Of a DNA stretch of 64,000 nucleotides, positions 7,489 to 15,310 are shown in pieces. Both the position numbers and the translations under genes were made by a program. Positions within the stretch are counted from its first letter, which is position 1. Each line of letters begins with the position of its first letter. Source of the stretch: Minisyncoccota bacterium (lineage in GTDB: Bacteria > Patescibacteriota > Minisyncoccia > UBA6257 > 2-01-FULL-56-20); NCBI GenBank assembly GCA_031291905.1, contig JARLIC010000137.1:1-64000 (forward strand), written 5' to 3'. The notes under the pieces were generated by a model. The model worked only from the letters and a program-made list of their open reading frames with translations, ran no database searches and had not been told where the DNA came from.

Positions 7489-7646
7489 GCGATCTACCGG
7501 AAGAACTACAGGAAGCGATCGATGAGGAGCGGTGGGCCTACGCAATCAAAATGGCCACGGATTCTGGCTACGACGTGTACATCACGATCACGCCGACGGA
7601 GGATGGGTCCAAGGGCATAGTGACGCTCGTGGACGAGCACGATTAA
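7485..7646 (+). CDS. Small acidic protein
   Basis: 53 residues, ATGA overlap with the XRE gene. Reads SDLPEELQEAIDEERWAYAIKM..., then a beta segment YDVYITITPTEDG and a terminal TLVDEHD. Protein-like composition and coupling support it. No family recognised. Confidence 0.55.
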   Translation: MSDLPEELQEAIDEERWAYAIKMATDSGYDVYITITPTEDGSKGIVTLVDEHD

Positions 7647-7656
7647 TGGGGAAGCG

Positions 7657-8049
7657 ATGAGATACGACTTCAAGTGGCGATGGCTGCCCGAAGACCAGCT
7701 CGACGAGGCCCTGGAATGTCCTGACGCGGCGGATCGGGTCGTCGGCGGGTTCATTCGATGGCACCACAAAGAGATTCAGTTCATCTGCGGCGACCTAATC
7801 ACTACATTCCGTGTTCCGTTCGATTGGTTTGAGACGTGCGGCGATGGAATTCGGCCAGACTTCGAGAAACTCGCGTTTGACGACCACGGCGGAACGATCG
7901 CTCTCGGCAAGTACGAGGTCTCAGAAAGCTCGATCCTATACGACTTCGACCCAGAATATCGGCGGCGGCAGGATGAGGCGAAGAAGCCGACCGCATCAAC
8001 ACTTATGCACACGCCCCGCCAGGAAGCAATGGAGGCTGACGAGCAATGA
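7657..8049 (+). CDS. Unknown protein
   Basis: 130 residues, start after GGGGAAGCG. Rich in aromatic and acidic residues (FKWRWLPEDQLDEAL, FDWFETCGDG). No domain recognised. ATGA overlap with the next gene. Confidence 0.55.
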   Translation: MRYDFKWRWLPEDQLDEALECPDAADRVVGGFIRWHHKEIQFICGDLITTFRVPFDWFETCGDGIRPDFEKLAFDDHGGTIALGKYEVSESSILYDFDPEYRRRQDEAKKPTASTLMHTPRQEAMEADEQ

Positions 8050-8294
8050 CTGACGCTAAGCGACCCGCCCCCAGGCGAATCCTCTGGTTGATAAAGAGTG
8101 GAGATGTTTTCCAGGGCACGGCGTACGGCTGGAACCTGTCGGTCCAGGGAGGGACGAGATGCAACGAGGCTCGGTCGAACTGGTCGGCGACCGCACAGCA
8201 CGAGCCAGAGATCGTGATCGGTGAATTCCGGGATAAGTACAAAGCTTTGGAAGGTGCGGAAGAATGGGCGAAAGCGAACAGGAGGGATGCATGA
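8046..8294 (+). CDS. Unknown small basic protein
   Basis: 82 residues, ATGA overlap on both sides. Contains RRILWLIKSGDVFQGTAYGWNL and a C-terminal ALEGAEEWAKANRRDA helix. Unrecognised. Confidence 0.5.
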   Translation: MTDAKRPAPRRILWLIKSGDVFQGTAYGWNLSVQGGTRCNEARSNWSATAQHEPEIVIGEFRDKYKALEGAEEWAKANRRDA

Positions 8295-8482
8295 CGATGG
8301 CGACCGAGGATCGGATCAACCTGATCCGCAACCGACTGGTAGAAGCGAGCCTCGATCTGACCGAGTTCCAGGCCAACAACTACGGTGGAGCACCGGGGCT
8401 GGACGCGGTGCAAAACAACATCGAAGACGTGATCGTGGAATTCGAACGGGTCGTGGATGCATTGACCATGGAGGCGGAATGA
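8291..8482 (+). CDS. Small helical protein
   Basis: 63 residues from ATG 8291 (ATG 8297 is an alternative). Helical: EDRINLIRNRLVEASLDL, then IEDVIVEFERVVDALTMEAE. It could form a short coiled coil. Unrecognised. Confidence 0.55.
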   Translation: MTMATEDRINLIRNRLVEASLDLTEFQANNYGGAPGLDAVQNNIEDVIVEFERVVDALTMEAE

Positions 8483-9144
8483 CGACGGATCACGAAGCGG
8501 CGGCGGAAGCGGGACGAAAGGGTGTTTTGGGGCGGATCATCAGATGGTGGAATAAGCCGAGCGGTCTTGAGATGGCCCTTGATCTGGAACTGAAGGCGAC
8601 CAGAGCGGCCGGCGCAGACTTGGCACAGACAGTTGTACGGCTTAAGAACGACGCCAGGGATGCAGAGGAGGAGCTAGACAAGCAAGCTCGCGGCTGGAAG
8701 GAATCGCTTGATCGGATCGCGTTCCTTGAAGGCGAGCTGAAGCGGACGATCGGGCAGTTAAATACGAAGCTTCAGGCTGACAAAAGCCTGGAGCAGCTTA
8801 TCCAGGAGCGGAACAGGTTCAGCGTGGAAGTCAGGGAACGCGAATCCACGATCGCCGCCAAAAACACGGAAATCGCTGGCATGAGGTCCAAGGTTAAATC
8901 GCTGGACAAGATCCGCGACATCGTCAAGGAGCAATACGACCTCGTGGATGAGTTCCCGGACGACGACGAAGATGATGATGACATCGCCGATATTGAACTC
9001 GAAGACGAGCCCTATTGCGACGGCTGCGGTCGACTTGAACGAGAGCATCCTTTGGGATTACCCGGAGGAGAACCAGTATCGCTTGGAAAAGATCATCGCG
9101 ATCCTGAAGCGGGAGGCGGAATGAACCAAGCTTACGACAGCTAA
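8479..9144 (+). CDS. Coiled-coil protein with acidic linker; frame change near its 3' end
   Basis: 221 residues as read. A long helical region (residues 40-160, ELKATRAAGADLAQ, EGELKRTIGQL, REREST) is followed by an acidic run (PDDDEDDDDIADIE) and YCDGCG. From about 9032 the +1 frame reads DLNESILWDYPEENQYRLEKI and ends REAE at 9124, just before an ATGA-type junction, and looks more protein-like than the zero frame. Skipping base 9031 would join CDGCG to it. The true gene probably ends at 9124, and this copy carries an insertion or is recoded. Confidence 0.55.
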   Translation: MTTDHEAAAEAGRKGVLGRIIRWWNKPSGLEMALDLELKATRAAGADLAQTVVRLKNDARDAEEELDKQARGWKESLDRIAFLEGELKRTIGQLNTKLQADKSLEQLIQERNRFSVEVRERESTIAAKNTEIAGMRSKVKSLDKIRDIVKEQYDLVDEFPDDDEDDDDIADIELEDEPYCDGCGRLEREHPLGLPGGEPVSLGKDHRDPEAGGGMNQAYDS

Positions 9145-9324
9145 ATGGAGTGCATCCTCGAACTCTGCCTCCTCGAACATCGCGGCCTGCTTGATTCGCC
9201 CGAGGCCGAATCGGTTCGGGGCAAGTCGGACACCCCGTGGGACGCCATGACCGACGACGAGCGAAAGCGGGCGAGCCGATTTTCGGCGGTGTTGGAACGG
9301 ATGATGGAAAGGGCGATGAAATGA
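9145..9324 (+). CDS. Small unknown protein
   Basis: 59 residues starting in TAAATG right after a 7-codon ORF that begins at 9121. Reads MECILELCLLEHRGLL..., then TPWDAMTDDERKRASRF, a helical C-half. ATGA overlap with the next gene. It has no clear SD and may depend on reinitiation. Confidence 0.5.
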   Translation: MECILELCLLEHRGLLDSPEAESVRGKSDTPWDAMTDDERKRASRFSAVLERMMERAMK

Positions 9325-9533
9325 ACAACGAGACAAAAGAAGCCGTCCTGAAAGCCCGAACCCTTCTAGGAGACTGCCGTCGCGAGACGCTGTTCGCCCT
9401 GATGTCGGATGTCAAAGAGGAGCAAATCATCCGGGGGTTGCTCGACAAGCTCAACGACCTGGAAGAGAAACTTGATGACGTTGAAGATGCGTTGAAGTCG
9501 GCCGAACTGCCGTGCGTGCGGAGAAAACTATGA
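9321..9533 (+). CDS. Small helical protein
   Basis: 70 residues, ATGA overlap. Helices with LLGDCRRETLFALMSD and a heptad-like LLDKLNDLEEKLDDVEDAL, so probably a short coiled coil. Unrecognised. Confidence 0.55.
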   Translation: MNNETKEAVLKARTLLGDCRRETLFALMSDVKEEQIIRGLLDKLNDLEEKLDDVEDALKSAELPCVRRKL

Positions 9534-9760
9534 CCCAACGCGAGTGGTATGTGAATTTGTCCGTGAACCTGAACCACGTCTGCGATGCGGACGACGAGGA
9601 CCGGCGGTTGATCGTCCTATACCTGCGAATAGCCACTGACTGCCGTGCGACCGGGAGACGCCGGGATTCCGAAGGAGCAATGAACGCGGCGAGCGAGATG
9701 GTTAAGCGGGCGTGCAGGAAGAAGCAGGAGGCTATCGAAAAAGCGGAGGAGAGCAAGTGA
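9530..9760 (+). CDS. Small unknown protein
   Basis: 76 residues, start overlapping the previous stop (CTATGA). Helical (DRRLIVLYLRIATDC; SEMVKRACRKKQEAIEK). Its stop lies directly before a promoter. Confidence 0.5.
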   Translation: MTQREWYVNLSVNLNHVCDADDEDRRLIVLYLRIATDCRATGRRRDSEGAMNAASEMVKRACRKKQEAIEKAEESK

Positions 9761-9766
9761 TTTTCC

Positions 9767-9795
9767 TTGCTTTCAGTCCTGCGTGCTGGTAAAGT
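9767..9795 (+). promoter_or_regulatory. Internal promoter of the small-gene array
   Basis: TTGCTT (9767-9772), 17-bp spacer, TAAAGT (9790-9795). The -35 sits in CCTTGCTTT, a variant of the recurring CTTGCT word. It would restart transcription of the array from 9840. Confidence 0.7.
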
Positions 9796-9839
9796 AAGGT
9801 CTACGCGTTTAAGGTTGCCGTACAGTCCAGGAGAAATCG

Positions 9840-10172
9840 ATGTATCACGAGTTCAGGTCGGACACCAAGAGAGCAGGGTGGGTCTTTACGTACACGGGTA
9901 AAGACTTGCTCCGCTCCGCTCAGTCCAAAAGGACGCACTACGCCGTCGCCGAGTCGTCCGCGAGGCAAGCCGTGGCAGACCTCATGCTCGACAAGTCGAT
10001 TCCAGCGAGCGACAAGCGAATCGAGGAAGCCCGAAAGGCCGTCGAGACCAACGGGTCAATTCACGAACAGCTCGTGGTTTGGTGCCATGAATTTATCCGG
10101 CATCCAGAACGCGAGTACTTCCTGGCACTTGGCGACGTGGTGTTTTTCGGGATCACTGACAGCGAGGAGTGA
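9840..10172 (+). CDS. Unknown protein, first gene after an internal promoter
   Basis: 110 residues, SD CAGGAG. Contains YTGKDLLRSAQSKRTHYAVAESSARQA and a C-terminal REYFLALGDVVFFGI. No domain recognised. Confidence 0.6.
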   Translation: MYHEFRSDTKRAGWVFTYTGKDLLRSAQSKRTHYAVAESSARQAVADLMLDKSIPASDKRIEEARKAVETNGSIHEQLVVWCHEFIRHPEREYFLALGDVVFFGITDSEE

Positions 10173-10174
10173 GC

Positions 10175-10342
10175 ATGGTGCCAAAGTTGGTTGATCGGCT
10201 TGGCATGAGGTACGGACGATCGACTGTATCGAAAGAGCCAAGCCTTACGCAGGGACTGCATCCTGACGCTGCTTATGCGATTGCAGGAAAACGCATGCGG
10301 CAGTGGAAACGGTCGCCGTGCAGTCAAGGAGAAACTGAATGA
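10175..10342 (+). CDS. Small basic protein
   Basis: 55 residues: MVPKLVDRLGMRYGRSTVSKEP... ending WKRSPCSQGETE. SD GAGGAG, and the stop overlaps the next ATG. Highly basic, possibly nucleic-acid-binding. Unrecognised. Confidence 0.45.
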   Translation: MVPKLVDRLGMRYGRSTVSKEPSLTQGLHPDAAYAIAGKRMRQWKRSPCSQGETE

Positions 10343-10614
10343 GATTCACGGTAAGGCAAAGCACGATCGAGACGATGAACGGCGAGTACGAGGTTCTGCC
10401 TACCGGACTCGTGCTGAAGACAGAAGAGGAGAGCGGCATCGCTTTTCAGAATCCGCTTAAGCCGGACATCGCCCATGTCATCAACTGGATGGTTGTCTTT
10501 GGCAGCCCTGGGGTGATTCAGATCAACGGCAAGAAGCACGCCTTGTCCACGGGGAACGCATGGCCGATTCTGGACGATCTGGGGTTTAGGGATTGGCGAA
10601 GGGATAAGGCGTGA
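10339..10614 (+). CDS. Unknown small protein
   Basis: 91 residues, ATGA overlap, SD AAGGAG. Beta-rich (MNGEYEVLPTGLVLKTE, SPGVIQINGKKHALS). The stop overlaps the GTG of the next gene. Confidence 0.55.
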   Translation: MRFTVRQSTIETMNGEYEVLPTGLVLKTEEESGIAFQNPLKPDIAHVINWMVVFGSPGVIQINGKKHALSTGNAWPILDDLGFRDWRRDKA

Positions 10615-10934
10615 GTCTTGACGTTTACCTTGAAGTCGTGATGCCGACCAATGTCTACTCGGCCAATATCACGCACAATCTCAATGCGATGGCTGCGGAA
10701 GCAGACATCTGCAATGAGCTATGGCGACCCGAAGAAATCGGGATCACCAAGGCTCATCAGTTAATCGAGCCGCTGACGAAAGGCTTGGCGTTGCTCAAGT
10801 CCGACCCAGCGAGGTTCGAGGCGCTGAATGCCAAGAACGGCTGGGGCTTGTACAAGAACTTCGTGCCGTGGGTCGAGGACTACCTTGAAGCGTGCAAAGA
10901 GAACCCCGAAGCGGATGTGAGGGCGAGCAGATGA
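10611..10934 (+). CDS. Widespread phage hypothetical (SLDVYLE...SANITHNL family)
   Basis: 107 residues from GTG. The signature SLDVYLEV, VYSANITHNLNAMA.EA, ELWRPEEI, GLALLKSDP and NGWGLY matches a small protein I recall from many phage and bacterial genomes; its function is unknown. High internal conservation suggests a conserved role. GTGA overlap with the upstream gene. Confidence 0.7.
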   Translation: MSLDVYLEVVMPTNVYSANITHNLNAMAAEADICNELWRPEEIGITKAHQLIEPLTKGLALLKSDPARFEALNAKNGWGLYKNFVPWVEDYLEACKENPEADVRASR

Positions 10935-11167
10935 GCGAACTTGGCGAGCAGGTCCTCGCATCGCTTCAAGAAGCCATCGATGCGATGGAATCGGGCGAAC
11001 CGCTTCCGTCCAGTGCGTGGTACGCAACCGAGATTGTATGCCAGGGGTGCGGCGACGGTCGGGTAATTCGACGAGATCGAACCGAGCCCGACGGCTTGTT
11101 TGAAACGACGTTCGTGTGTCGGGATTGCAACTCGGCGTTCTGGTTGGAGAGAGAATCAAATGGGTAA
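10931..11167 (+). CDS. Zinc-ribbon protein
   Basis: 78 residues, ATGA overlap. CQGCGDG near residue 37 and CRDCNSAFW near residue 63 form a four-Cys ribbon. Helical N-terminus. Unrecognised. Confidence 0.6.
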   Translation: MSELGEQVLASLQEAIDAMESGEPLPSSAWYATEIVCQGCGDGRVIRRDRTEPDGLFETTFVCRDCNSAFWLERESNG

Positions 11168-11660
11168 CGCTAAAGATCAATGGGACGACAAATGGATGGC
11201 AGCACAGTGTGGGCGGCTCAGAGACAATTACGACGACATGTGCGACCACCTCAAGAAAGTGGGCGAAAAGGAAGTAGAGCGATTCGACGAGGCGGTCGCT
11301 CGGTCCCCAAAAGAGAGCCACCCTGAGTCCGCCCGAGAATTTCTTGAGACATGCTCAAGTATTGAAGCAATCTTCAGGGAAGCCATGCTGGCCGAAAACA
11401 ACTGGCGAGACGTAGGAACGGAGGCGAATAAGCGGCTCAAGAAGCTGATGGCACTCACTGAAGCCTTGAACTCCGCTACACTCACACTATTAACCGGCTC
11501 AGTAGTGGCGATGACGATAGCGGCGAACTACCACACTTCGGATCACAGCAACGGCGACCGGCTGTTTGCGCTTGCCGCTGGGATTCTTGCCTTAGCAGGC
11601 ATCGCGCACATGGCGGTGCGTCTGGTTCTGAAGAAGATCGACGCGACCACGGAGGGGTGA
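11160..11660 (+). CDS. Membrane protein with helical cytoplasmic domain
   Basis: 166 residues. Helical N-terminal 100 residues (DDMCDHLKKVGEKEVERF), then two hydrophobic segments (about 110-130, ATLTLLTGSVVAMTIAA; about 137-155, LFALAAGILALAGIAHMAV) and a basic tail. The next gene is also a two-segment membrane protein, so the pair may act together at the membrane (inference). Confidence 0.6.
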   Translation: MGNAKDQWDDKWMAAQCGRLRDNYDDMCDHLKKVGEKEVERFDEAVARSPKESHPESAREFLETCSSIEAIFREAMLAENNWRDVGTEANKRLKKLMALTEALNSATLTLLTGSVVAMTIAANYHTSDHSNGDRLFALAAGILALAGIAHMAVRLVLKKIDATTEG

Positions 11661-11941
11661 TGATGGAACCCATGGGGAACTGGACGCACCAAGATAACTA
11701 CGCCAGCGAGTTCTTGGGTCGCAAGGGGGAAGCCGACGAGATCATCAAGCAGGCTAGGAAGGCCGATGCAAGAGCAAGGCGAACCGCCGGCCTCATGTAC
11801 TGGATGCTCAACGCCGGGTTCGCTGTCGCGGTTGCGGCCTACGCATTGAACATCGCGTTCAATACGCCAGGGTGGCCAATTGGAATCGGCGGGGCGATCA
11901 TGGCGGTTCCGATTGCGTGGTGTTGGAAGGAGGGGTTATGA
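11660..11941 (+). CDS. Two-segment membrane protein
   Basis: 93 residues, SD GGAGGGG, start overlapping the previous stop. Two hydrophobic segments (MYWMLNAGFAVAVAAYAL; PIGIGGAIMAVPIAWCW). The N-half is charged. Probably coupled to the membrane gene upstream. Confidence 0.6.
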   Translation: MMEPMGNWTHQDNYASEFLGRKGEADEIIKQARKADARARRTAGLMYWMLNAGFAVAVAAYALNIAFNTPGWPIGIGGAIMAVPIAWCWKEGL

Positions 11942-12141
11942 GCGACGAGCCAAAATCCCTATCGATCATCTTGACGTTGTTCGACGACGATAGCGTCCGA
12001 GAGAAACTGACGGTAATGACCAAATTGGAAGCCATGACGGACGACTCGCGAAACCCGGACGACGGATTCTATGAGAAGCTTGAGGATGAGTTCCTCCAAA
12101 TTGGCAAGACGTACCGGCTTACTTTCGAGGAAGTGGAATGA
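11938..12141 (+). CDS. Small acidic protein
   Basis: 67 residues, ATGA overlap. Beta segment SLSIILTLFDDD, then helical, acidic (NPDDGFYEKLEDEF). Unrecognised. Confidence 0.5.
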   Translation: MSDEPKSLSIILTLFDDDSVREKLTVMTKLEAMTDDSRNPDDGFYEKLEDEFLQIGKTYRLTFEEVE

Positions 12142-12536
12142 GCGACAAGAAGACGGCCAAGGTTTACCTGTTGGTGGAGTGCGAGGTTGAAGAGATCAAC
12201 TGGGCGGGATCGACAGAGGAACGTGTTATCGACACTCTCGACCACATCCTGTTCAACGGCTGTGCCGGCATGAAGAATAAGGGTTATCGGACGGAATGGC
12301 TTGGGCCAATGGTGTTTCATAAGCCGACCACACTTCCCGGCGACATTAAAGACATCCTCTGGCGAGACAGCGTTAGGCACCTGCCGCTGCACAAGCAGTT
12401 AGAAGCAGCCATCATTGAAAACAGCAAGGGTCCGGCGAAAGAGCGACTTCAGGAGATGATCGATCGCGGGGCGATCAATGAGAAGGGCGAAGTTCTGCTG
12501 AGAGGGCCGGGCGACCACGAGGACACTGGCCCGTGA
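12138..12536 (+). CDS. Unknown protein
   Basis: 132 residues, ATGA overlap. KVYLLVECEVEEINW suggests a beta hairpin; the C-half is helical (LEAAIIENSKGPAKERLQEMIDRG). Unrecognised. Overlaps the next GTG. Confidence 0.5.
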   Translation: MSDKKTAKVYLLVECEVEEINWAGSTEERVIDTLDHILFNGCAGMKNKGYRTEWLGPMVFHKPTTLPGDIKDILWRDSVRHLPLHKQLEAAIIENSKGPAKERLQEMIDRGAINEKGEVLLRGPGDHEDTGP

Positions 12537-12763
12537 GCGAAGAACGCCAGTTGATCTTGATCAACACCGAAGCCCAGATGTACGTCAAGCCGCATGTGGC
12601 TCGGTATCTGAGGATTATCGAAGAGATCAAGCAGTATCAGGAGACCGGGGTTTGGCAACACGCCGTGGCCGAAAGGCGAGTGCCAAACCAGGCGGCGGAT
12701 GTGATTAACGTGCAAGACATGGCGGATGAACTGGTGAGGATGCTGGAGGAGCAGGGCGGATGA
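12533..12763 (+). CDS. Small helical protein
   Basis: 76 residues from GTG (GTGA overlap). YLRIIEEIKQYQETGVW and a C-terminal MADELVRMLEEQGG helix. Unrecognised. Confidence 0.5.
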   Translation: MSEERQLILINTEAQMYVKPHVARYLRIIEEIKQYQETGVWQHAVAERRVPNQAADVINVQDMADELVRMLEEQGG

Positions 12764-13143
12764 GCGACAACGCCAATAGCAAATTTTGGAACCGAGGCCA
12801 TCGAGCATTTGATCGACTTGCGGCGCAGGCGAGACTGCTTGTCCCAAATCTCGATCGTGCCTCGGGCAGCCCGACGTCCGAAGCTATTGAGAAGATTGGA
12901 GCTACAATCGGCGAGATTGAGGCGAGGCTTACCGAAGCCAAGGCGTTCCACGCAATCCTCAAGACCAAATCGGACCTGAAGCCACAAGCCAGACTCAAAG
13001 ATTTTCATCCTGGCGTTCTCGACAGTGCGTTCGCGATCTTCGCTAGTACAGTAGACAACAAAGGCGACGAGGCTATTCAAGCCGCAGAGGCCAAATTTAA
13101 AGACGAGTGGCGCAAAGCCAAGGCGGAGGAAGACTCGAAATGA
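12760..13143 (+). CDS. Helical protein
   Basis: 127 residues, ATGA overlap. Coiled-coil-like IGATIGEIEARLTEAKAFHAIL and a charged C-terminus (KDEWRKAKAEEDSK). Unrecognised. Confidence 0.5.
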   Translation: MSDNANSKFWNRGHRAFDRLAAQARLLVPNLDRASGSPTSEAIEKIGATIGEIEARLTEAKAFHAILKTKSDLKPQARLKDFHPGVLDSAFAIFASTVDNKGDEAIQAAEAKFKDEWRKAKAEEDSK

Positions 13144-13409
13144 GCGATAACGCGACGATCGTCAAGATTCTGGATAGGGCGGCGGAGTACGCCGAGTTGG
13201 GCCAGGACTGTTTGACATCCTTGTGGCATGGCCATGTGGCTGCGTTTCCTGGACGCCCGGGGCGAGAATTTGAGGCCGCCGTTAACGCCGTTGGCATGCA
13301 TCTTGGACTCACGACGTTCAACCCATGGAACGACGATCCAGGCCGCACCCAGCAGGAAGTCGTCGACACGCTCAGGGCCGTGGCGAGGAAGTTGGAGGCG
13401 GAAGGATGA
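13140..13409 (+). CDS. DUF6197-like protein (C-terminal half)
   Basis: 89 residues. The C-terminus WNDDPGRTQQEVVDTLRAVARKL closely matches the ends of the two DUF6197-like proteins at 24360 and 24650 (WND.P.RTQAEV..LLEAVA). N-terminus ILDRAAEYAELG is also similar in layout. Role unknown. ATGA overlap on both sides. Confidence 0.6.
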   Translation: MSDNATIVKILDRAAEYAELGQDCLTSLWHGHVAAFPGRPGREFEAAVNAVGMHLGLTTFNPWNDDPGRTQQEVVDTLRAVARKLEAEG

Positions 13410-13552
13410 AGCTGACCTGGAGCGAAATGTCGCCGTTCGTCATCACGTCATGCGTCGCCGTTATACTGGCGTTGGCGGTGGCCAGGACGACGCAGAACTT
13501 CAATAAGCTCTACAAGACCGCGAACGCCCCCGCGAAGGAGACGAATCCATGA
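13406..13552 (+). CDS. Single-pass small membrane protein
   Basis: 48 residues, ATGA overlap. One hydrophobic helix (FVITSCVAVILALAVA) and a basic C-terminus. Unrecognised. Confidence 0.5.
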   Translation: MKLTWSEMSPFVITSCVAVILALAVARTTQNFNKLYKTANAPAKETNP

Positions 13553-13785
13553 CTATAATTCCCGTGACGTACGAGATTGAACTGCCGGACGAGGTGGACG
13601 CGGTGGGAGGAGTGCTAGTCTTCGAGTGGGCTGGACGCGCAATTGTCAATATTGAGCACACCGATGGAAGTTGGTCGGCCTGGATGGGGAGTTGCTATGC
13701 GTGGAAGGACAGGTGGGCCACGTGCAGAGAAAACGAAACATGGAACGGCTACATTGTTGACGGTGGAAAGTGGATCAGGAAATAG
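13549..13785 (+). CDS. Small beta-rich protein
   Basis: 78 residues, ATGA overlap. GGVLVFEWAGRAIVNIEHTDGSW, aromatic-rich, C-terminal NGYIVDGGKWIRK. Unrecognised. Confidence 0.5.
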   Translation: MTIIPVTYEIELPDEVDAVGGVLVFEWAGRAIVNIEHTDGSWSAWMGSCYAWKDRWATCRENETWNGYIVDGGKWIRK

Positions 13786-13796
13786 GAGGGGGAAAG

Positions 13797-14018
13797 ATGA
13801 GAGACCGAGACATCGCCGAACAGGTTTCCGGATGGTTCAAGGCGGCCATGCGAGACACTCTCGAATCCAACCCGCACGCGGTGCTGCCGTCGAACCCGGA
13901 TTGCCAAGGTCCAACTGGGCCGCATCCCTACACAGACATCGCCTATAAAGCCGGAGTCGAGATCGCCGAGCAAATCATGCGGGATCGGGCGACTGGAGCT
14001 GAGTTGTCGGATAGGTGA
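13797..14018 (+). CDS. Small unknown protein
   Basis: 73 residues, SD AGGGGG. Helical ends (DIAEQVSGWFKAAMRDTLES; GVEIAEQIMRDRAT). Unrecognised. Confidence 0.5.
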   Translation: MRDRDIAEQVSGWFKAAMRDTLESNPHAVLPSNPDCQGPTGPHPYTDIAYKAGVEIAEQIMRDRATGAELSDR

Positions 14019-14028
14019 AGGAGAAACC

Positions 14029-14277
14029 ATGAAGCCCAAAGTGAAGACGATCATCATGACGTGCTCAATAAGCCCGTCGCAGTGGGTTGGAAAGACGGAG
14101 AATGGAAGTGATCTTTATATCCGTTATCGATGGGGAGGATTGAGCGTTGATGTGAATGACATCGAGATCCTATACGCCGACTGCGGTCACGGCTACGACG
14201 GCGAGATGACGACCGCCAGGATGATGGGGCTAACCAAAGACGTGCTTGACTGGTCGGAAGCGGAGGTGGAAGGATGA
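14029..14277 (+). CDS. Small protein, paralog of the gene at 18698
   Basis: 82 residues, SD AAGGAG. SPSQWVGKTENGSDLYIRYRWGGLSVDV aligns with CPTQWEGIADDGKEVYVRYRCGRLRVE of the 18698 product, and both have a YDG.M.T....... .DWS ending. Duplicated family within the array; function unknown. Confidence 0.6.
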   Translation: MKPKVKTIIMTCSISPSQWVGKTENGSDLYIRYRWGGLSVDVNDIEILYADCGHGYDGEMTTARMMGLTKDVLDWSEAEVEG

Positions 14278-14498
14278 GCATGACCGCCTTGCGGAGCAAC
14301 GAGTGCACCAACTTCTGTATGAGCGGGCGACGGTTTCTGCTCAAAGTTGGGTCTGCTGATTACGGGAGGCGATTTGCCGTATGCGTCCACATCGGCAGGA
14401 TGAAGGAAGCCGACGAAATCTGGCGGCACAACCATCATCGCGAGCTTCCGTTTAAGGATTGCGAGTGCCAGTACTGCAATCAATGGAGGGAAGAATGA
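14274..14498 (+). CDS. Small Cys/His-rich protein
   Basis: 74 residues, ATGA overlap. C-terminal CECQYCNQW plus HNHH suggests zinc binding. Unrecognised. Confidence 0.5.
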   Translation: MSMTALRSNECTNFCMSGRRFLLKVGSADYGRRFAVCVHIGRMKEADEIWRHNHHRELPFKDCECQYCNQWREE

Positions 14499-14665
14499 GA
14501 AGCCTGCCACGGAACGTCGAACTGGCCGTAGACCTTGTCCTCAAGAAGATGGATGACCAACTTGGCGGCTTGGGCCGGGAAGATAGGTAAGCAGCGATCG
14601 ACTACCTGATTGCGTGGCTCAAAGATGGCTCTCGGTGGAATAAAGAGGCGGAGGAGGAAGAATGA
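14495..14665 (+). pseudogene. Small gene interrupted by an in-frame TAA
   Basis: From ATG 14495 (ATGA overlap) the frame reads RSLPRNVELAVDLVLKKMDDQLG..GREDR, meets TAA at 14588-14590, then continues in the same frame as AAIDYLIAWLKDGSRWNKEAEEEE to a TGA that overlaps the next ATG in the usual way. Without the TAA this would be a normal 56-residue helical protein. I infer a single nonsense mutation; readthrough is the alternative. Confidence 0.55.
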
Positions 14666-14880
14666 GACGGATCGACCCAGCACCGCCACGAAGGGGCGAC
14701 AGGCGGGAACGCCAGTGGTTCGCTTGGCTCTCGGTCGATATCGTCTATCCCGACCTGTCTCGCGAGTCTCGCTGGCTGGAGACAGTCAGAGTCGAAGAGG
14801 AATACGTCCCTGATACTTCGGTAAATAATTGCTACTGGGCAAAGCGAAGGTTCCTTGAGCCGGAGAGAAAGGGGAAATGA
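14662..14880 (+). CDS. Small unknown protein
   Basis: 72 residues, ATGA overlap, SD GGAGGA. Arg/Pro-rich N-terminus (RRIDPAPPRRGDRRE), then WFAWLSVDIVYPDL. Unrecognised. Confidence 0.5.
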   Translation: MRRIDPAPPRRGDRRERQWFAWLSVDIVYPDLSRESRWLETVRVEEEYVPDTSVNNCYWAKRRFLEPERKGK

Positions 14881-15074
14881 TTGGCACAAACGGCTGGCGA
14901 AAACTGAACGTGCTCGAAGCGATCGAGTTCAGCAAGAGTCGCGTAGTCGAACTGCACAGGCCCCAAGACGATGGCTTTTATGAGTCGATTAGGTTCACTG
15001 ACGGCGCCCGACTTATCGCCAGGACTGGTAAAGCGAGAGGCGAAGTAGAGTTTTACGCGAAGGAGGACCGATGA
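14877..15074 (+). CDS. Small unknown protein
   Basis: 65 residues, ATGA overlap, SD AAAGGGG. Contains NVLEAIEFSKSRVVELHRP and ARLIARTGKARGE. Unrecognised. Confidence 0.5.
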   Translation: MIGTNGWRKLNVLEAIEFSKSRVVELHRPQDDGFYESIRFTDGARLIARTGKARGEVEFYAKEDR

Positions 15075-15310
15075 TCGACCCTTATTCGTTCTACCGAAAG
15101 CCGCTCGACGAACAATCCGTGATTCTGGAGAAGGAAGCGGAGCAACTATGTAACGCAGTCAAGAAGCTCTGGGAAGCAGACAAGGACTATGCGAAGTACA
15201 AGGTCTGGCGGCAGGCTTGCGATTTCTACACCCTGACGTTTCAGCACCGGACGTTCGTTCAAGAGGAGCTGTTTGATCGTCGAGAATCCAATGAAGGGAG
15301 AGAAGGATGA
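15071..15310 (+). CDS. Small helical protein
   Basis: 79 residues, ATGA overlap, SD AAGGAGG. SVILEKEAEQLCNAVKKLWEAD helix, aromatic-rich middle. Unrecognised. Confidence 0.5.
   Translation: MIDPYSFYRKPLDEQSVILEKEAEQLCNAVKKLWEADKDYAKYKVWRQACDFYTLTFQHRTFVQEELFDRRESNEGREG

Noticed and set aside
9121..9144. Stop-codon reassignment (TAA read as sense), suggested by TAA at 9142 and 14588
   Set aside because: TAA clearly ends several genes (5345, 5722, 7646, 23240, 27931), so local mutation is simpler.
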